A DNA stretch of 12,496 bases. Source: Friedmanniella sp. Its GTDB lineage: Bacteria > Actinomycetota > Actinomycetes > Propionibacteriales > Propionibacteriaceae. The notes beneath the pieces were generated by a model, which saw only the letters and a list, made by a program, of their open reading frames with translations, was not told the origin of the DNA and searched no databases. Shown here one piece after another: positions 1 through 8,709 of the stretch. Made by a program: the position numbers and the translations under genes. Position 1 is the first letter of the stretch, and every line of letters begins with the position of its first letter. The stretch covers positions 1-12,496 of the forward strand of contig JAOPXW010000287.1 in NCBI GenBank assembly GCA_025964935.1, given 5' to 3'.

Positions 1-2118
<2,118 letters not shown>

Positions 2119-2151
2119 GTCAGGGTCCTTGTGGGAGTGGGTGCGAAAGGG

Positions 2152-2379
2152 TCACTCGGGCAGGCCGAGCGTGTCCCGGAGCTCGGTCTCACGCTCGGCC
2201 GCCGCGGCTCGGACGCGGGCCGCGAAGTCCTGGGCCCGCTCGCCGAGACCCGAGACCGAGCCGGAGGCGCGGTTGACCAGGGCCTCGGGGCTCGCTTTGG
2301 CCAGCGAGGATCGGACCTTGCTGACGACGTAGACCGCGAGGCCGGCGCCGAGGACGAACCAGAAGAGACGACGCACCAT
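2152..2379 (-). CDS. Small one-helix membrane protein (DUF6167-like)
   Basis: A protein of about 75 residues with one hydrophobic N-terminal segment (RLFWFVLGAGLAVYVVSKV, about residues 4-22). A charged, Ala/Arg/Glu-rich tail follows, probably an amphipathic helix facing the cytoplasm. No catalytic motif is visible. Small proteins of this kind sit between the DUF948 gene and alaS in many actinobacteria and are annotated as DUF6167 or hypothetical; the family name is from memory. The start is the ATG at 2379, with GGAG 6 nt upstream. The adjacent GTG at 2382 would leave only 3 nt of spacing. Either start overlaps the TGA of the upstream DUF948 gene, indicating translational coupling. A shared role of the two membrane proteins in envelope organisation is only an inference. 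The function is unknown. Confidence 0.8.
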   Translation of the reverse strand: MVRRLFWFVLGAGLAVYVVSKVRSSLAKASPEALVNRASGSVSGLGERAQDFAARVRAAAAERETELRDTLGLPE

Positions 2380-2777
2380 CACCGGCTCCGCTTCGCCTTG
2401 CGCCGGGGCGATCCCTCGCCCTTGAGCGCCTTGCGGACGCCGTAGCTGAGCGCCGCCGTCTTAACCAGGGGACCGCCGAGGGTGGCGGCGAACAGCGTGG
2501 ACAGCTGGGCCGCGGAGTCGCTGACCACGGTCGCGTTCTTGCTGACCTTGGCCACGTCCTCGGTGACCAGGCTGAGCTTGCCCAGCTCGTCGTTGGTGGC
2601 GCGTACGGTGCCCTGCAGCTCGGTCAGGATGGGGACCGACTCGTGGCCGATGTCGCGGACGGCCAGCCGGACCTCCTCGAGGACGCGGCCGAGCTTGAAC
2701 AACGGGACGGCGGTCAGGGCCACCAGGGCAACGAAGGCGATGGCGGCGATGAGGCCGGCGATTCCGCCAAGGGTCAT
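2379..2777 (-). CDS. DUF948 domain-containing membrane protein
   Basis: This 132-residue protein has an N-terminal transmembrane helix (about residues 3-26, GGIAGLIAAIAFVALVALTAVP). A heptad-like region (about 27-100) follows that alternates hydrophobic and polar residues, as in DUF948 proteins related to bacterial t-SNARE/methyl-accepting coiled coils. The tail is very basic (KGEGSPRRKAKRSR). The function is unknown; a membrane-anchored coiled coil is the safe description. The frame stays open to 3119, but the ATG at 2777 is preferred. It has AAGGA 8 nt upstream (2786-2790), and the peptide upstream is Arg/Pro/Gly-rich, like untranslated GC-rich DNA. Its stop overlaps the next gene's start, and alaS follows, so it heads the operon. 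Confidence 0.88.
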   Translation of the reverse strand: MTLGGIAGLIAAIAFVALVALTAVPLFKLGRVLEEVRLAVRDIGHESVPILTELQGTVRATNDELGKLSLVTEDVAKVSKNATVVSDSAAQLSTLFAATLGGPLVKTAALSYGVRKALKGEGSPRRKAKRSR

Positions 2778-2856
2778 GGAGGCGTTCCTTACGGTTCGTG
2801 AGCGGCGGTGCGCTGGGGCGTGACGGCGGACCCGACCGGGTCGTGGTCCGTCCTGC

Positions 2857-2862
2857 ACCATA
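2857..2862 (-). promoter_or_regulatory. Candidate -10 box for the DUF948-alaS operon
   Basis: TATGGT fits the actinobacterial TANNNT -10 pattern. It lies about 80 nt upstream of the DUF948 ATG, in a region otherwise poor in A/T. No convincing -35 element is seen 17-18 nt upstream. The predicted leader would be about 70 nt. This rests on pattern matching alone. Confidence 0.25.
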
Positions 2863-2881
2863 TCGCGGGGCTCGCGTCCGC

Positions 2882-2901
2882 CACCCCTGCGTTTCGGGGT
2901 G
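2882..2901. repeat. Hairpin CACCCC/GGGGTG
   Basis: A perfect 6-bp inverted repeat (2882-2887 with 2896-2901) encloses an 8-nt loop. It lies immediately beside the longer inverted repeat at 2904-3000, and the two may belong to one intergenic element. No T tract follows on either strand, so it is not a classical terminator. Confidence 0.4.
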
Positions 2902-2903
2902 AG

Positions 2904-3000
2904 GTTGACCCTGGAACCGCGACACCAGTGCTGATCACCGCCCGCGCCCCCCGCCGGGTGGCGCGAAACGACCGCGACTGGTGTCGCATTCTGGGTCAAC
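2904..3000. repeat. REP/BIME-like long inverted repeat between divergent genes
   Basis: The left arm is GTTGACCC, 7 nt, then GCGACACCAGT (2904-2911, 2919-2929). The right arm carries the exact reverse complements, ACTGGTGTCGC (2977-2987) and GGGTCAAC (2993-3000), separated by 5 nt. So 19 bases match perfectly in two blocks across a 47-nt centre. The right half is itself a small hairpin, GCGAC-TGGT-GTCGC (2974-2987). Two inverted copies of a short motif in an intergenic region is the layout of a REP doublet. A paired operator controlling the divergent genes is the alternative. No other copy is seen in this window. Confidence 0.6.
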
Positions 3001-3031
3001 CCCCGACCACTCGGCGTGGGGTGGTGAAGTG

Positions 3032-3059
3032 GGCCCCGCCCCGCCGCGCGGTCGGGGCC
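3032..3059 (+). promoter_or_regulatory. Leader hairpin ahead of the DUF3253 gene
   Basis: GGCCCCG (3032-3038) pairs perfectly with CGGGGCC (3053-3059) around a GC-rich 14-nt loop. The stem ends 5 nt before the GGAGGAGGA ribosome-binding site. In an mRNA from an upstream promoter it could stall scanning or modulate access to the start. It could also simply reflect the high GC content. Confidence 0.3.
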
Positions 3060-3075
3060 TGTCCGGAGGAGGACC

Positions 3076-3609
3076 ATGCCCGAGCAGCACGCCGCGGCCG
3101 ACCCGGGACCCGAGCGCACCCCGGACGGCCGCTACATCGTCGTGGGCGGCCGACGGTGGCGGGCCAGCGACCCGGCCATCCCCGAGCCGCTGCGGGTGGA
3201 GCTGGTCGCGGTGCTGATGGAGGCCCGTCGGGCGGTGGGGTCGGCCAAGGGCGACGAGGAGGCCACCGCCGCGGCCCGGGCCCGGGTGCAGGACGCCAAG
3301 GTCGCCCTGGGCGAGCGGGGCCAGGCGTGGTGGGAGGACCCGGAGCCCGCGGCGCTGCGCACCCGACTGGGCGCGGCGATGCGGACCCTGCTGCGACACC
3401 GGAGGCCGGAGGTCACCATCTGTCCCAGCGACGCGGCCCGGGTCGCGGGCGGGGAGGGCTGGCGTACGGCGATGGACGCGGCTCGGGAGGTGGCCACCGA
3501 GCTGGCCGACGCCGGGGTTCTCGAGGTGCGGCAGAAGGGCGTCCGGGTCGACGCCCGTACCGCGACCGGCCCGCTGCGGCTCGCCCGGGGCGCGGCCTGG
3601 TCGGACTGA
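3076..3609 (+). CDS. Two-part protein with C-terminal DUF3253 winged-helix domain
   Basis: This 177-residue soluble protein has two parts. The N-terminal part (about 15-90: DGRYIVVGGRRWRASDPAIPEPLR, then a helical stretch ending VALGERGQAWWE) resembles short stand-alone actinobacterial proteins of unknown role. Some of those carry the uninformative label 'biopolymer transporter Tol'. The C-terminal part (about 92-172: RTLLRHRRPEVTICPSDAARV, then WRTAMDAAREVATELADAGVLEVRQKG) fits DUF3253, a small winged-helix-like fold. No catalytic residues are evident. DNA binding is possible but unproven. The ATG is supported by a strong SD, GGAGGAGGA at 3065-3073. The gene is divergent from the DUF948 operon and convergent with rarA, 27 bp away, so it is a single-gene unit. 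Codon use matches its neighbours. Confidence 0.82.
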   Translation: MPEQHAAADPGPERTPDGRYIVVGGRRWRASDPAIPEPLRVELVAVLMEARRAVGSAKGDEEATAAARARVQDAKVALGERGQAWWEDPEPAALRTRLGAAMRTLLRHRRPEVTICPSDAARVAGGEGWRTAMDAAREVATELADAGVLEVRQKGVRVDARTATGPLRLARGAAWSD

Positions 3610-3636
3610 GCCCGAGCCGCCCGGACCACCGACGGA

Positions 3637-5028
3637 CTAGGGCTTGGACCGCCCGAGCAGCTCCTCGATCCGGGTCAGCCGGGTGGCCATCGCGGCCTCG
3701 GCCCCGTGGTCGGTCGGGGTGTAGTAGCGGGCCCCGTCGAGCTCGTCGGGCAGGTACTGCTGGGCGGCGATCCCGCGCGGCTCGTCGTGGGCGTAGCGGT
3801 AGCCCTGACCGTGGCCGAGCTGCTTGGCCCCCGCGTAGTGCGCGTCGCGCAAGTGCGGCGGCACCAGACCGATCCGGCCTGCGTTGACGTCGGCCATCGC
3901 CGCGTCGATGGCCAGGATGACGGCGTTGGACTTGGGCGCCAGGGCCAGCGCGATGACCGCCTGGGCCAGGTTGATGCGGGCCTCGGGCATCCCGATGAAC
4001 GCCACCGCGTCGGCGGCGGCGACCGCGGTGGTCAGGGCGGTCGGGTCGGCGAGCCCGATGTCCTCCGAGGCCAGCACGACCAGGCGGCGGGCGATGAAGC
4101 GGGGGTCCTCCCCGGCAGCCACCCTCCGGGCGATGTAGTGCAGGGCGGCCTGGACGTCGGAGCCCCGGACGGACTTGATGAACGCGCTGATCACGTCGTA
4201 GTGCTGGTCGCCGTCCCGGTCGTAGCGGACCGCCGCCTTGTCCACCGCTCGCTCGACCGCCCCGGGATCGATGCGAGCGCTGCCGACGGCGTCCGCCCCG
4301 GCCGCCGACTCCTCCAGATAGGTCAGGGCCCGGCGGGCGTCACCGCCGGCCAGCCGCAGCAGGTCGGCCCGGGCCTCCGGCTCCAGGGTGTAGGTCTCCC
4401 CCGCCCCGGTGCGCAGCCCCCGGTCCTCGCTCAGCGCGCGGTCCAGCAGCCCCGAGACGTCGGCGTCGCTGAGGGGCCGCAGGGTCAGCAGCAGCGAGCG
4501 CGACAGCAGCGGGGAGATGACGGAGAACGAGGGGTTCTCGGTGGTGGCCGCGATCAGGGTGACGAGCCGGTTCTCCACCGCGGGCAGCAGGACGTCCTGC
4601 TGGGTCTTCGAGAACCTGTGCACCTCGTCGACGAAGAGCACCGTCTCCCGCCCGGTCCGCAGCTCGCGGCGGGCCTGGTCGAGCACGGCCCGGACCTCCT
4701 TGACCCCCGCGGTGACCGCGGAGATCTCCACGAAGCGGCGGTTGGTGCTCTGGGAGACCACCGAGGCGATGGTCGTCTTGCCCACCCCCGGCGGCCCCCA
4801 CAGGAAGACCGACATGGCCTCGCCGGACGCCAGCCGCCGCAGCGGGGAGCCGGGTCCGAGCAGGTGCTGCTGGCCCACGATCTCCTCGACCGTACGGGGG
4901 CGCATCCGGACCGCCAGGGGCAGCCCGGAGCGGTCGGTGTCGGCGAGGCTGCCCGCGCCGACCCCGGGGACGCCGGGCCCGGCCCCGCCGACCTCGGCTC
5001 CGCCGAAGAGATCCTCGCTCACCCGCAC
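3637..5028 (-). CDS. rarA: Replication-associated recombination protein A (RarA/MgsA AAA+ ATPase)
   Basis: This clamp-loader-like AAA+ ATPase acts at stalled replication forks, interacting with SSB and DNA ends in known homologues. The protein has 463 residues. After a Gly-rich N-terminus comes [21 protein letters not shown] (38-58). Walker A is GPPGVGKTT (78-86), Walker [10 protein letters not shown] (131-139) and sensor 1 AATTENPSF (160-168). SRS around 176-178 carries the likely arginine finger. The helical, tetramerising C-terminal part is complete ([18 protein letters not shown] through [20 protein letters not shown]). Either GTG at 5028 or GTG at 5022 may be the start. The latter overlaps the TGA of a possible 6-codon leader ORF (GTGA) and gives a protein two residues shorter. 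The gene ends with TAG, and no hairpin is seen after it. Confidence 0.96.
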   Translation of the reverse strand: MRVSEDLFGGAEVGGAGPGVPGVGAGSLADTDRSGLPLAVRMRPRTVEEIVGQQHLLGPGSPLRRLASGEAMSVFLWGPPGVGKTTIASVVSQSTNRRFVEISAVTAGVKEVRAVLDQARRELRTGRETVLFVDEVHRFSKTQQDVLLPAVENRLVTLIAATTENPSFSVISPLLSRSLLLTLRPLSDADVSGLLDRALSEDRGLRTGAGETYTLEPEARADLLRLAGGDARRALTYLEESAAGADAVGSARIDPGAVERAVDKAAVRYDRDGDQHYDVISAFIKSVRGSDVQAALHYIARRVAAGEDPRFIARRLVVLASEDIGLADPTALTTAVAAADAVAFIGMPEARINLAQAVIALALAPKSNAVILAIDAAMADVNAGRIGLVPPHLRDAHYAGAKQLGHGQGYRYAHDEPRGIAAQQYLPDELDGARYYTPTDHGAEAAMATRLTRIEELLGRSKP

Positions 5029-5039
5029 ACCCCGTTCAT
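5019..5039 (-). CDS. Candidate leaderless 6-codon upstream ORF of rarA (MNGVCG)
   Basis: An ATG at 5039 lies exactly 7 nt after a TAGGGT -10 box, the geometry of leaderless actinobacterial transcripts. It reads Met-Asn-Gly-Val-Cys-Gly-stop. Its TGA overlaps the GTG at 5022 of rarA by 4 nt (GTGA), as in coupled genes. rarA has no good SD of its own. It is short enough to be chance, so this is a candidate only. Confidence 0.25.
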   Translation of the reverse strand: MNGVCG

Positions 5040-5046
5040 CGCCTGC

Positions 5047-5071
5047 ACCCTAGCCCGGCCCGGCGGGGGAC
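5047..5071 (-). promoter_or_regulatory. Candidate rarA promoter
   Basis: The -10 box TAGGGT lies at 5047-5052. The best -35 candidate on the same strand is TTGGGC, overlapping about 5072-5077 with a long 19-nt spacer. Transcription would start near 5040, so the mRNA would be essentially leaderless. The -10 is good; the -35 is weak. Confidence 0.35.
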
Positions 5072-5079
5072 GCCCAACC

Positions 5080-5193
5080 TCAGTTGGTGGTCTCCCAGTA
5101 GCGCCAGCCCTCGGTGTTGGTCGGGAACTTGATGGTGCCCCGGGCCATCACCTCGGTGGTGCACCGCTCGGTGTCGCCGGTCGGCCCGGGCAC
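5080..5193 (-). CDS. Possible small ORF (22-37 residues) downstream of aspS
   Basis: The frame reads from GTG 5193 (37 residues) or ATG 5148 (22 residues, MARGTIKFPTNTEGWRYWETTN) to a TGA at 5080-5082. Every codon in it ends in G or C, while the first positions include many A and T. That periodicity is typical of real genes in this organism and unlike random intergenic DNA. The GTG start lies 8 nt after the aspS stop, so coupling is possible, but no spaced SD exists for either start. It is not recognised. It could be a real microprotein, the 3' remnant of a lost gene, or chance. It is probably not a frame-shifted aspS tail, because AspRS already ends at a normal place. Confidence 0.3.
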   Translation of the reverse strand: MPGPTGDTERCTTEVMARGTIKFPTNTEGWRYWETTN

Positions 5194-5201
5194 CCCTCGG
5201 C

Positions 5202-7019
5202 TCAGGCCGGAACGGGAGCCGTGTCGGCCGTGGCCGGCTCGACCTTGGCCGGCTCGGGTCGGGCGTCCACCCCGGCCTCCTTGCGCTGCTGGGCCGTGAT
5301 CGGCGCCGGCGCGTCGGTGAGCGGGTCGACCCCACCGCCGGACTTCGGGAAGGCGATCACGTCGCGGATCGACTCCGAGCCGGAGAGCAGGGCGCAGATC
5401 CGGTCCCAGCCGAAGGCGATGCCGCCGTGCGGGGGCGGCCCGAAGTTGAAGGCGTCGAGCAGGAAGCCGAACTTGGCCTGCGCCTCGGCCTGGTCGATCC
5501 CCATCACCGCGAACACCCGCTCCTGGATGTCGCGGCGGTGGATACGGATCGACCCGCCGCCGATCTCGTTGCCGTTGCAGACCATGTCGTAGGCGTACGC
5601 CAGCGCCGACCCGGGGTCGGTGTCGAAGGTCGCCAGGGATTCGGGCTTGGGCGAGGTGAACGCGTGGTGCACCGCCGTCCAGGCCCCGGACCCGACGGCC
5701 ACGTCGCCGGCCGCGACGGCCTGACCGGCCGGCTCGAACAGCGGCGCGTCCACGACCCAGGCGAAGGCCCACGCGGACTCGTCGATCAGGCCGACCCGAC
5801 GGCCGATCTCCAGCCGGGTCGCCCCGAGCAGGGCTTGGGCCTGGCTGCGCGGACCGGCCGCGAAGAAGACGCAGTCACCGACCTGGGCCCCGACCTCCGC
5901 GGCCAGCCCGGCGCGCTCGGACTCGGACAGGTTCTTGGCCACCGGGCCGCCGAGCTCGCCGTTCTCCCCCACCAGCACGTACGCCAGACCGCGGTGCCCG
6001 CGCTGCTTGGCGAACTCCTGCCAGGCGTCGAGCTGCTTGCGCGGCTGGGAGGCCCCCCCGGGCATGATGACGGCCCCGACGTACTCGGCCTGGAAGACCC
6101 GGAACGGGGTCGCGGCGAAGTAGCCCGTGACCTCACGGATCTCGTGGCCGAAACGGAGGTCGGGCTTGTCGGTCCCGTAGCGGTCCATCGCGTCGGCGTA
6201 GGTCAGCCGGGGCATCGGGGTCGGGATCGTGACCCCGATCAGGGCCCAGATCCGCCGGATCAGCTCCTCGCCCAGGGCGATGATGTCGTCCTGGTCGATG
6301 AAGCTCATCTCGATGTCGAGCTGGGTGAACTCGGGCTGCCGGTCGGCGCGGAAGTCCTCGTCGCGGTAGCACCGCGCGATCTGGAAGTACCGCTCCATCC
6401 CGGCCACCATCAGCAGCTGCTTGAAGAGCTGGGGGCTCTGCGGCAGGGCGTACCACGACCCCGGCTTGAGCCGGGCCGGCACCAGGAAGTCGCGGGCCCC
6501 CTCGGGGGTGGAACGGGTCAGGGTCGGGGTCTCGATCTCCACGAAGTCCTGGTCCAGCAGGGTCTCGCGGGCGACCCGGCTGACCTGGCTCCGCAGCCGG
6601 ATGGCGGCGGCCTGGTGCGGGCGGCGGAGGTCGAGGTAGCGGTAGCGCAGCCGGGCCTACTCGCCGACGCTGACACGCTCGTCGATCTGGAACGGCAGCG
6701 GTGCGGAGGCGCTCAGCACCTCGAGCTCGGTGGTGACGACCTCCACCTCGCCGGTGGGCAGGTCGGCGTTGGCGTTGCCCGCGGGACGCGCCGACACCTC
6801 GCCGACGATCTTGACGCAGAACTCGTTGCGCAGGTCGTGGGCGCCGGAGGCGACCAGCATCTCGTCCCGGACGACCACCTGCACCACGCCGCTGGAGTCA
6901 CGCAGATCCACGAACGCGACCCCGCCGTGGTCCCGGCGGCGGGCGACCCAGCCGGCCAGGGTGACGATGGTTCCGACGTGCTCAGCGCGGAGGGTTCCGG
7001 CGCCGTGGGTGCGAATCAC
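5202..7019 (-). pseudogene. aspS: Aspartate--tRNA(Asp/Asn) ligase, interrupted by an in-frame TAG at codon 121
   Basis: The gene encodes a class II synthetase, 605 codons plus stop in one frame. Residues 1-110 are the OB-fold anticodon domain ([19 protein letters not shown]). Motif 1 is around 140-165, motif 2 is [19 protein letters not shown] (217-235), and the bacterial GAD insertion follows. Motif 3 is [15 protein letters not shown] (531-545). His31 and Gly81 match non-discriminating enzymes that also charge tRNA-Asn with Asp. Codon 121 (6657-6659) is TAG within [20 protein letters not shown], where homologues such as E. coli have Glu; GAG to TAG is a single change. Both sides are otherwise intact. 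The GTG at 7019 is preferred over the in-frame GTG at 7040 because AAAGG lies 8 nt upstream (7028-7032) and [11 protein letters not shown] is the usual N-terminus. It is called broken as read; it may well be functional if the TAG is an error or is suppressed. Confidence 0.9.
6657..6659 (-). other. aspS: Internal amber codon in aspS
   Basis: TAG is in frame with both flanking halves of AspRS and sits between the anticodon domain and the catalytic core. The next in-frame start codon is the GTG at 6542, 38 codons further on. Restarting there would lose the conserved YRYLDLRRP hinge and most of motif 1, so re-initiation would not rescue a normal catalytic domain. Confidence 0.95.
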
Positions 7020-7072
7020 GGGATCGACCTTTCGAATCACGGTTCCGGGCAGGGTCCCCGGACGAACACCTG

Positions 7073-7102
7073 ATCCTACGGGTGCACCGGCGGCCCGCCG
7101 AA
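7073..7102 (-). promoter_or_regulatory. Candidate aspS promoter
   Basis: The -10 box TAGGAT (7073-7078) is preceded by TTCGGC (7097-7102) with an 18-nt spacer on the minus strand. The predicted start is near 7066, giving a leader of about 45 nt to the GTG at 7019. This suggests that aspS is transcribed separately from the DUF2252 gene. No T-box or other riboswitch-like fold is seen in the short leader. Confidence 0.4.
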
Positions 7103-7137
7103 CGGCATTTCCGGGCCGGGACTCCCCCGTCGCCGCC

Positions 7138-8589
7138 TCAGCCGGGCCGGAACGCCGAGCCGACCCGGTCCAGGGCGCCGGCGGTCACGGGGAGCTGACC
7201 CAGCCGTACGGCCTTGACCAGGGCGGCGTGGTCGGCCTCGGTCTGGTCGGCGTACTGCCGCGCGAAGGTCGCCAGGGCCCGGTCGATCTTGTCGGAGCCG
7301 CCGACGTAGCCGGCGATCATCGAGGCCCCGCTGGTCCGGGCGTGACCCTTGGCCAGCAGGTGGCCCACGATCCCGGCGTAGTCGGTCAGGGCGGCCGCAT
7401 CGATGGCGTCCAGCGGGATCGTGCCCTTCATGTTGCGGAACTGCCGGACGTAGTACTGCAGGCCGTCCACGGTCGTCCAGCCCAGCAGCGGGTCGCTCAC
7501 GGTCTGCAGGGCCTGCTGGTACTCCACGACCCGCTGGCCCTGGTGGCGGTGCCAGGCCGAGTCACCGTGCACGTAGCGGGCCAGGACCGACCGGCGGGCC
7601 TGCTTGAGCTGCAGGAAGACCACGTCCTCGGGCGTGCTGCCCTCCAGCAGGGCCACGTACGCCCGGAGCCCGACGCTGCCGACCCCGACGACCTTGTGCG
7701 CCAGGTCGACCAGCGTGTAGCCGCCCAGGGCCCGGCGCCAGTGCGGCGCCAGGGTGTCGAGGTAGGAGTCCAGGGCCTCGGCGAGGTGCTCGGCGACGTC
7801 CTCGGTGACCCGGGTGATCAGCGGCGGGTCCTCCACGATCCGGCGCTGGCCCTCGTGCTCAGCGGTGAAGCGCGGCAGCGCGCGGTCGCTGGTCCGGGCA
7901 CGGGCCCGCTTGGCCGAGCGCTCGATCTCGTCCCGCAGCGACTTCTCGGTGGCCGTCTCGTGCAGCCGGCCCACGTCGAGGCGGTTGTAGCTGCGCATCA
8001 GCAGGGGCTGCTCGGCGAGGAAGCGAACCTCGTCGCGGTAGGCCGCGACGCAGGCCAGCACCGAGTCGCGGCACTGGCTCTCGCTGGAGCCGTTCTCGCG
8101 GCCCGCCACCCAGATGCTGGCCGCCAGGCGGCGCAGGTCCCACTCCCAGCTCCCGGGGTGGGCCTCGTCGAAGTCGTTCAGGTCGATGACCAGCTCGCCC
8201 TCGGGCGAGGCGTAGAAGCCGAAGTTGCCCAGGTGCGCGTCCCCGCAGATCACCGGGGTGATCCCGGTGGCCGGCAGCCCGGCCACGTCGTGGGCCATCA
8301 CGATCGCGGTGCCGCGCAGGAAGCCGTACGGGGACGTCACCATCCGGGCCACCCGGACCGGGATCAGCCAGTCCAGCCGACCCTGGTGGGACTCTTTGAC
8401 CAGGTCGACGGGGTTGGGCCGGTCGGACCCGACCCGCCACTCCCCGAGGCTCTTCCGCGGCACCTGGTGCCGCAGCTCGCGGCCCATGGCGTACCGCTCC
8501 TCGCGTGAGGTCGGGCGCCGCCGCAGGGAGGAGAAGACCTCGCTGTCAGCCGACGCCAGCACGGTGTGACCTGCATCCCGGACGGGCAC
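7138..8589 (-). CDS. DUF2252 family protein (kinase-like fold)
   Basis: A 483-residue soluble protein of the DUF2252 family, whose substrate is unknown. [11 protein letters not shown] (114-124) resembles the HGDxHxxN catalytic loop of aminoglycoside-phosphotransferase-like kinases, with Asp117, His119 and Asn122. [21 protein letters not shown] (136-156) resembles the metal-binding Asp segment that follows in those kinases. A phosphotransferase-like role is therefore an inference from motifs. The C-terminal half carries family blocks such as [17 protein letters not shown] and [10 protein letters not shown]. The start is the GTG at 8589 with a strong SD, AGGAGG at 8595-8600, 5 nt upstream. It sits between hisS and aspS on the same strand, but gaps of about 120 nt on both sides and a likely promoter make it an independent unit. 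No signal peptide is seen. Confidence 0.93.
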   Translation of the reverse strand: MPVRDAGHTVLASADSEVFSSLRRRPTSREERYAMGRELRHQVPRKSLGEWRVGSDRPNPVDLVKESHQGRLDWLIPVRVARMVTSPYGFLRGTAIVMAHDVAGLPATGITPVICGDAHLGNFGFYASPEGELVIDLNDFDEAHPGSWEWDLRRLAASIWVAGRENGSSESQCRDSVLACVAAYRDEVRFLAEQPLLMRSYNRLDVGRLHETATEKSLRDEIERSAKRARARTSDRALPRFTAEHEGQRRIVEDPPLITRVTEDVAEHLAEALDSYLDTLAPHWRRALGGYTLVDLAHKVVGVGSVGLRAYVALLEGSTPEDVVFLQLKQARRSVLARYVHGDSAWHRHQGQRVVEYQQALQTVSDPLLGWTTVDGLQYYVRQFRNMKGTIPLDAIDAAALTDYAGIVGHLLAKGHARTSGASMIAGYVGGSDKIDRALATFARQYADQTEADHAALVKAVRLGQLPVTAGALDRVGSAFRPG

Positions 8590-8616
8590 GGTGTCCTCCT
8601 GAGTGGATCTGGGCTC

Positions 8617-8622
8617 ACCTTA
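8617..8622 (-). promoter_or_regulatory. Candidate -10 box of the DUF2252 gene
   Basis: TAAGGT lies on the minus strand 27 nt upstream of the GTG start, with the AGGAGG ribosome-binding site between them. The predicted leader is about 20 nt. No recognisable -35 element is present in the GC-rich sequence upstream. Confidence 0.35.
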
Positions 8623-8664
8623 CTCAGACGCCGCGTTCCGGCGCGCCCCCCCGCGGCCACAGAG

Positions 8665-8682
8665 CCCCGGACCCGGCCGGGG
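8665..8682 (-). terminator. Weak candidate terminator hairpin after hisS
   Basis: A perfect 6-bp stem, CCCCGG (8665-8670) with CCGGGG (8677-8682), encloses a 6-nt loop. It starts 27 nt downstream of the hisS stop and precedes the DUF2252 promoter. No U tract follows, which is common for actinobacterial terminators but leaves the call weak. Confidence 0.25.
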
Positions 8683-8709
8683 TGGCGGGCCAACCGCGAG
8701 GACGCGGAC

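Noticed and set aside
2904..2933. TTGACC in the left repeat arm as a -35 element
   Set aside because: No TANNNT box lies 16-19 nt downstream on the plus strand, and the right arm on the minus strand also lacks one.
2778..3119. N-terminal extension of the DUF948 protein upstream of 2777
   Set aside because: The extension is Arg/Pro/Gly-rich and crosses the inverted repeat. A spaced SD supports the ATG at 2777.
5202..7019. Reassigned TAG or a natural split AspRS made of two polypeptides
   Set aside because: TAG ends rarA and the MOSC gene where family members normally end. The second half has no start codon before the conserved hinge and motif 1, so neither idea fits well.
7020..7137. T-box or other tRNA-sensing leader before aspS
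   Set aside because: The gap is only 118 nt, with no T-box sequence or specifier-loop-like fold. The same holds for the short leaders of hisS and alaS.
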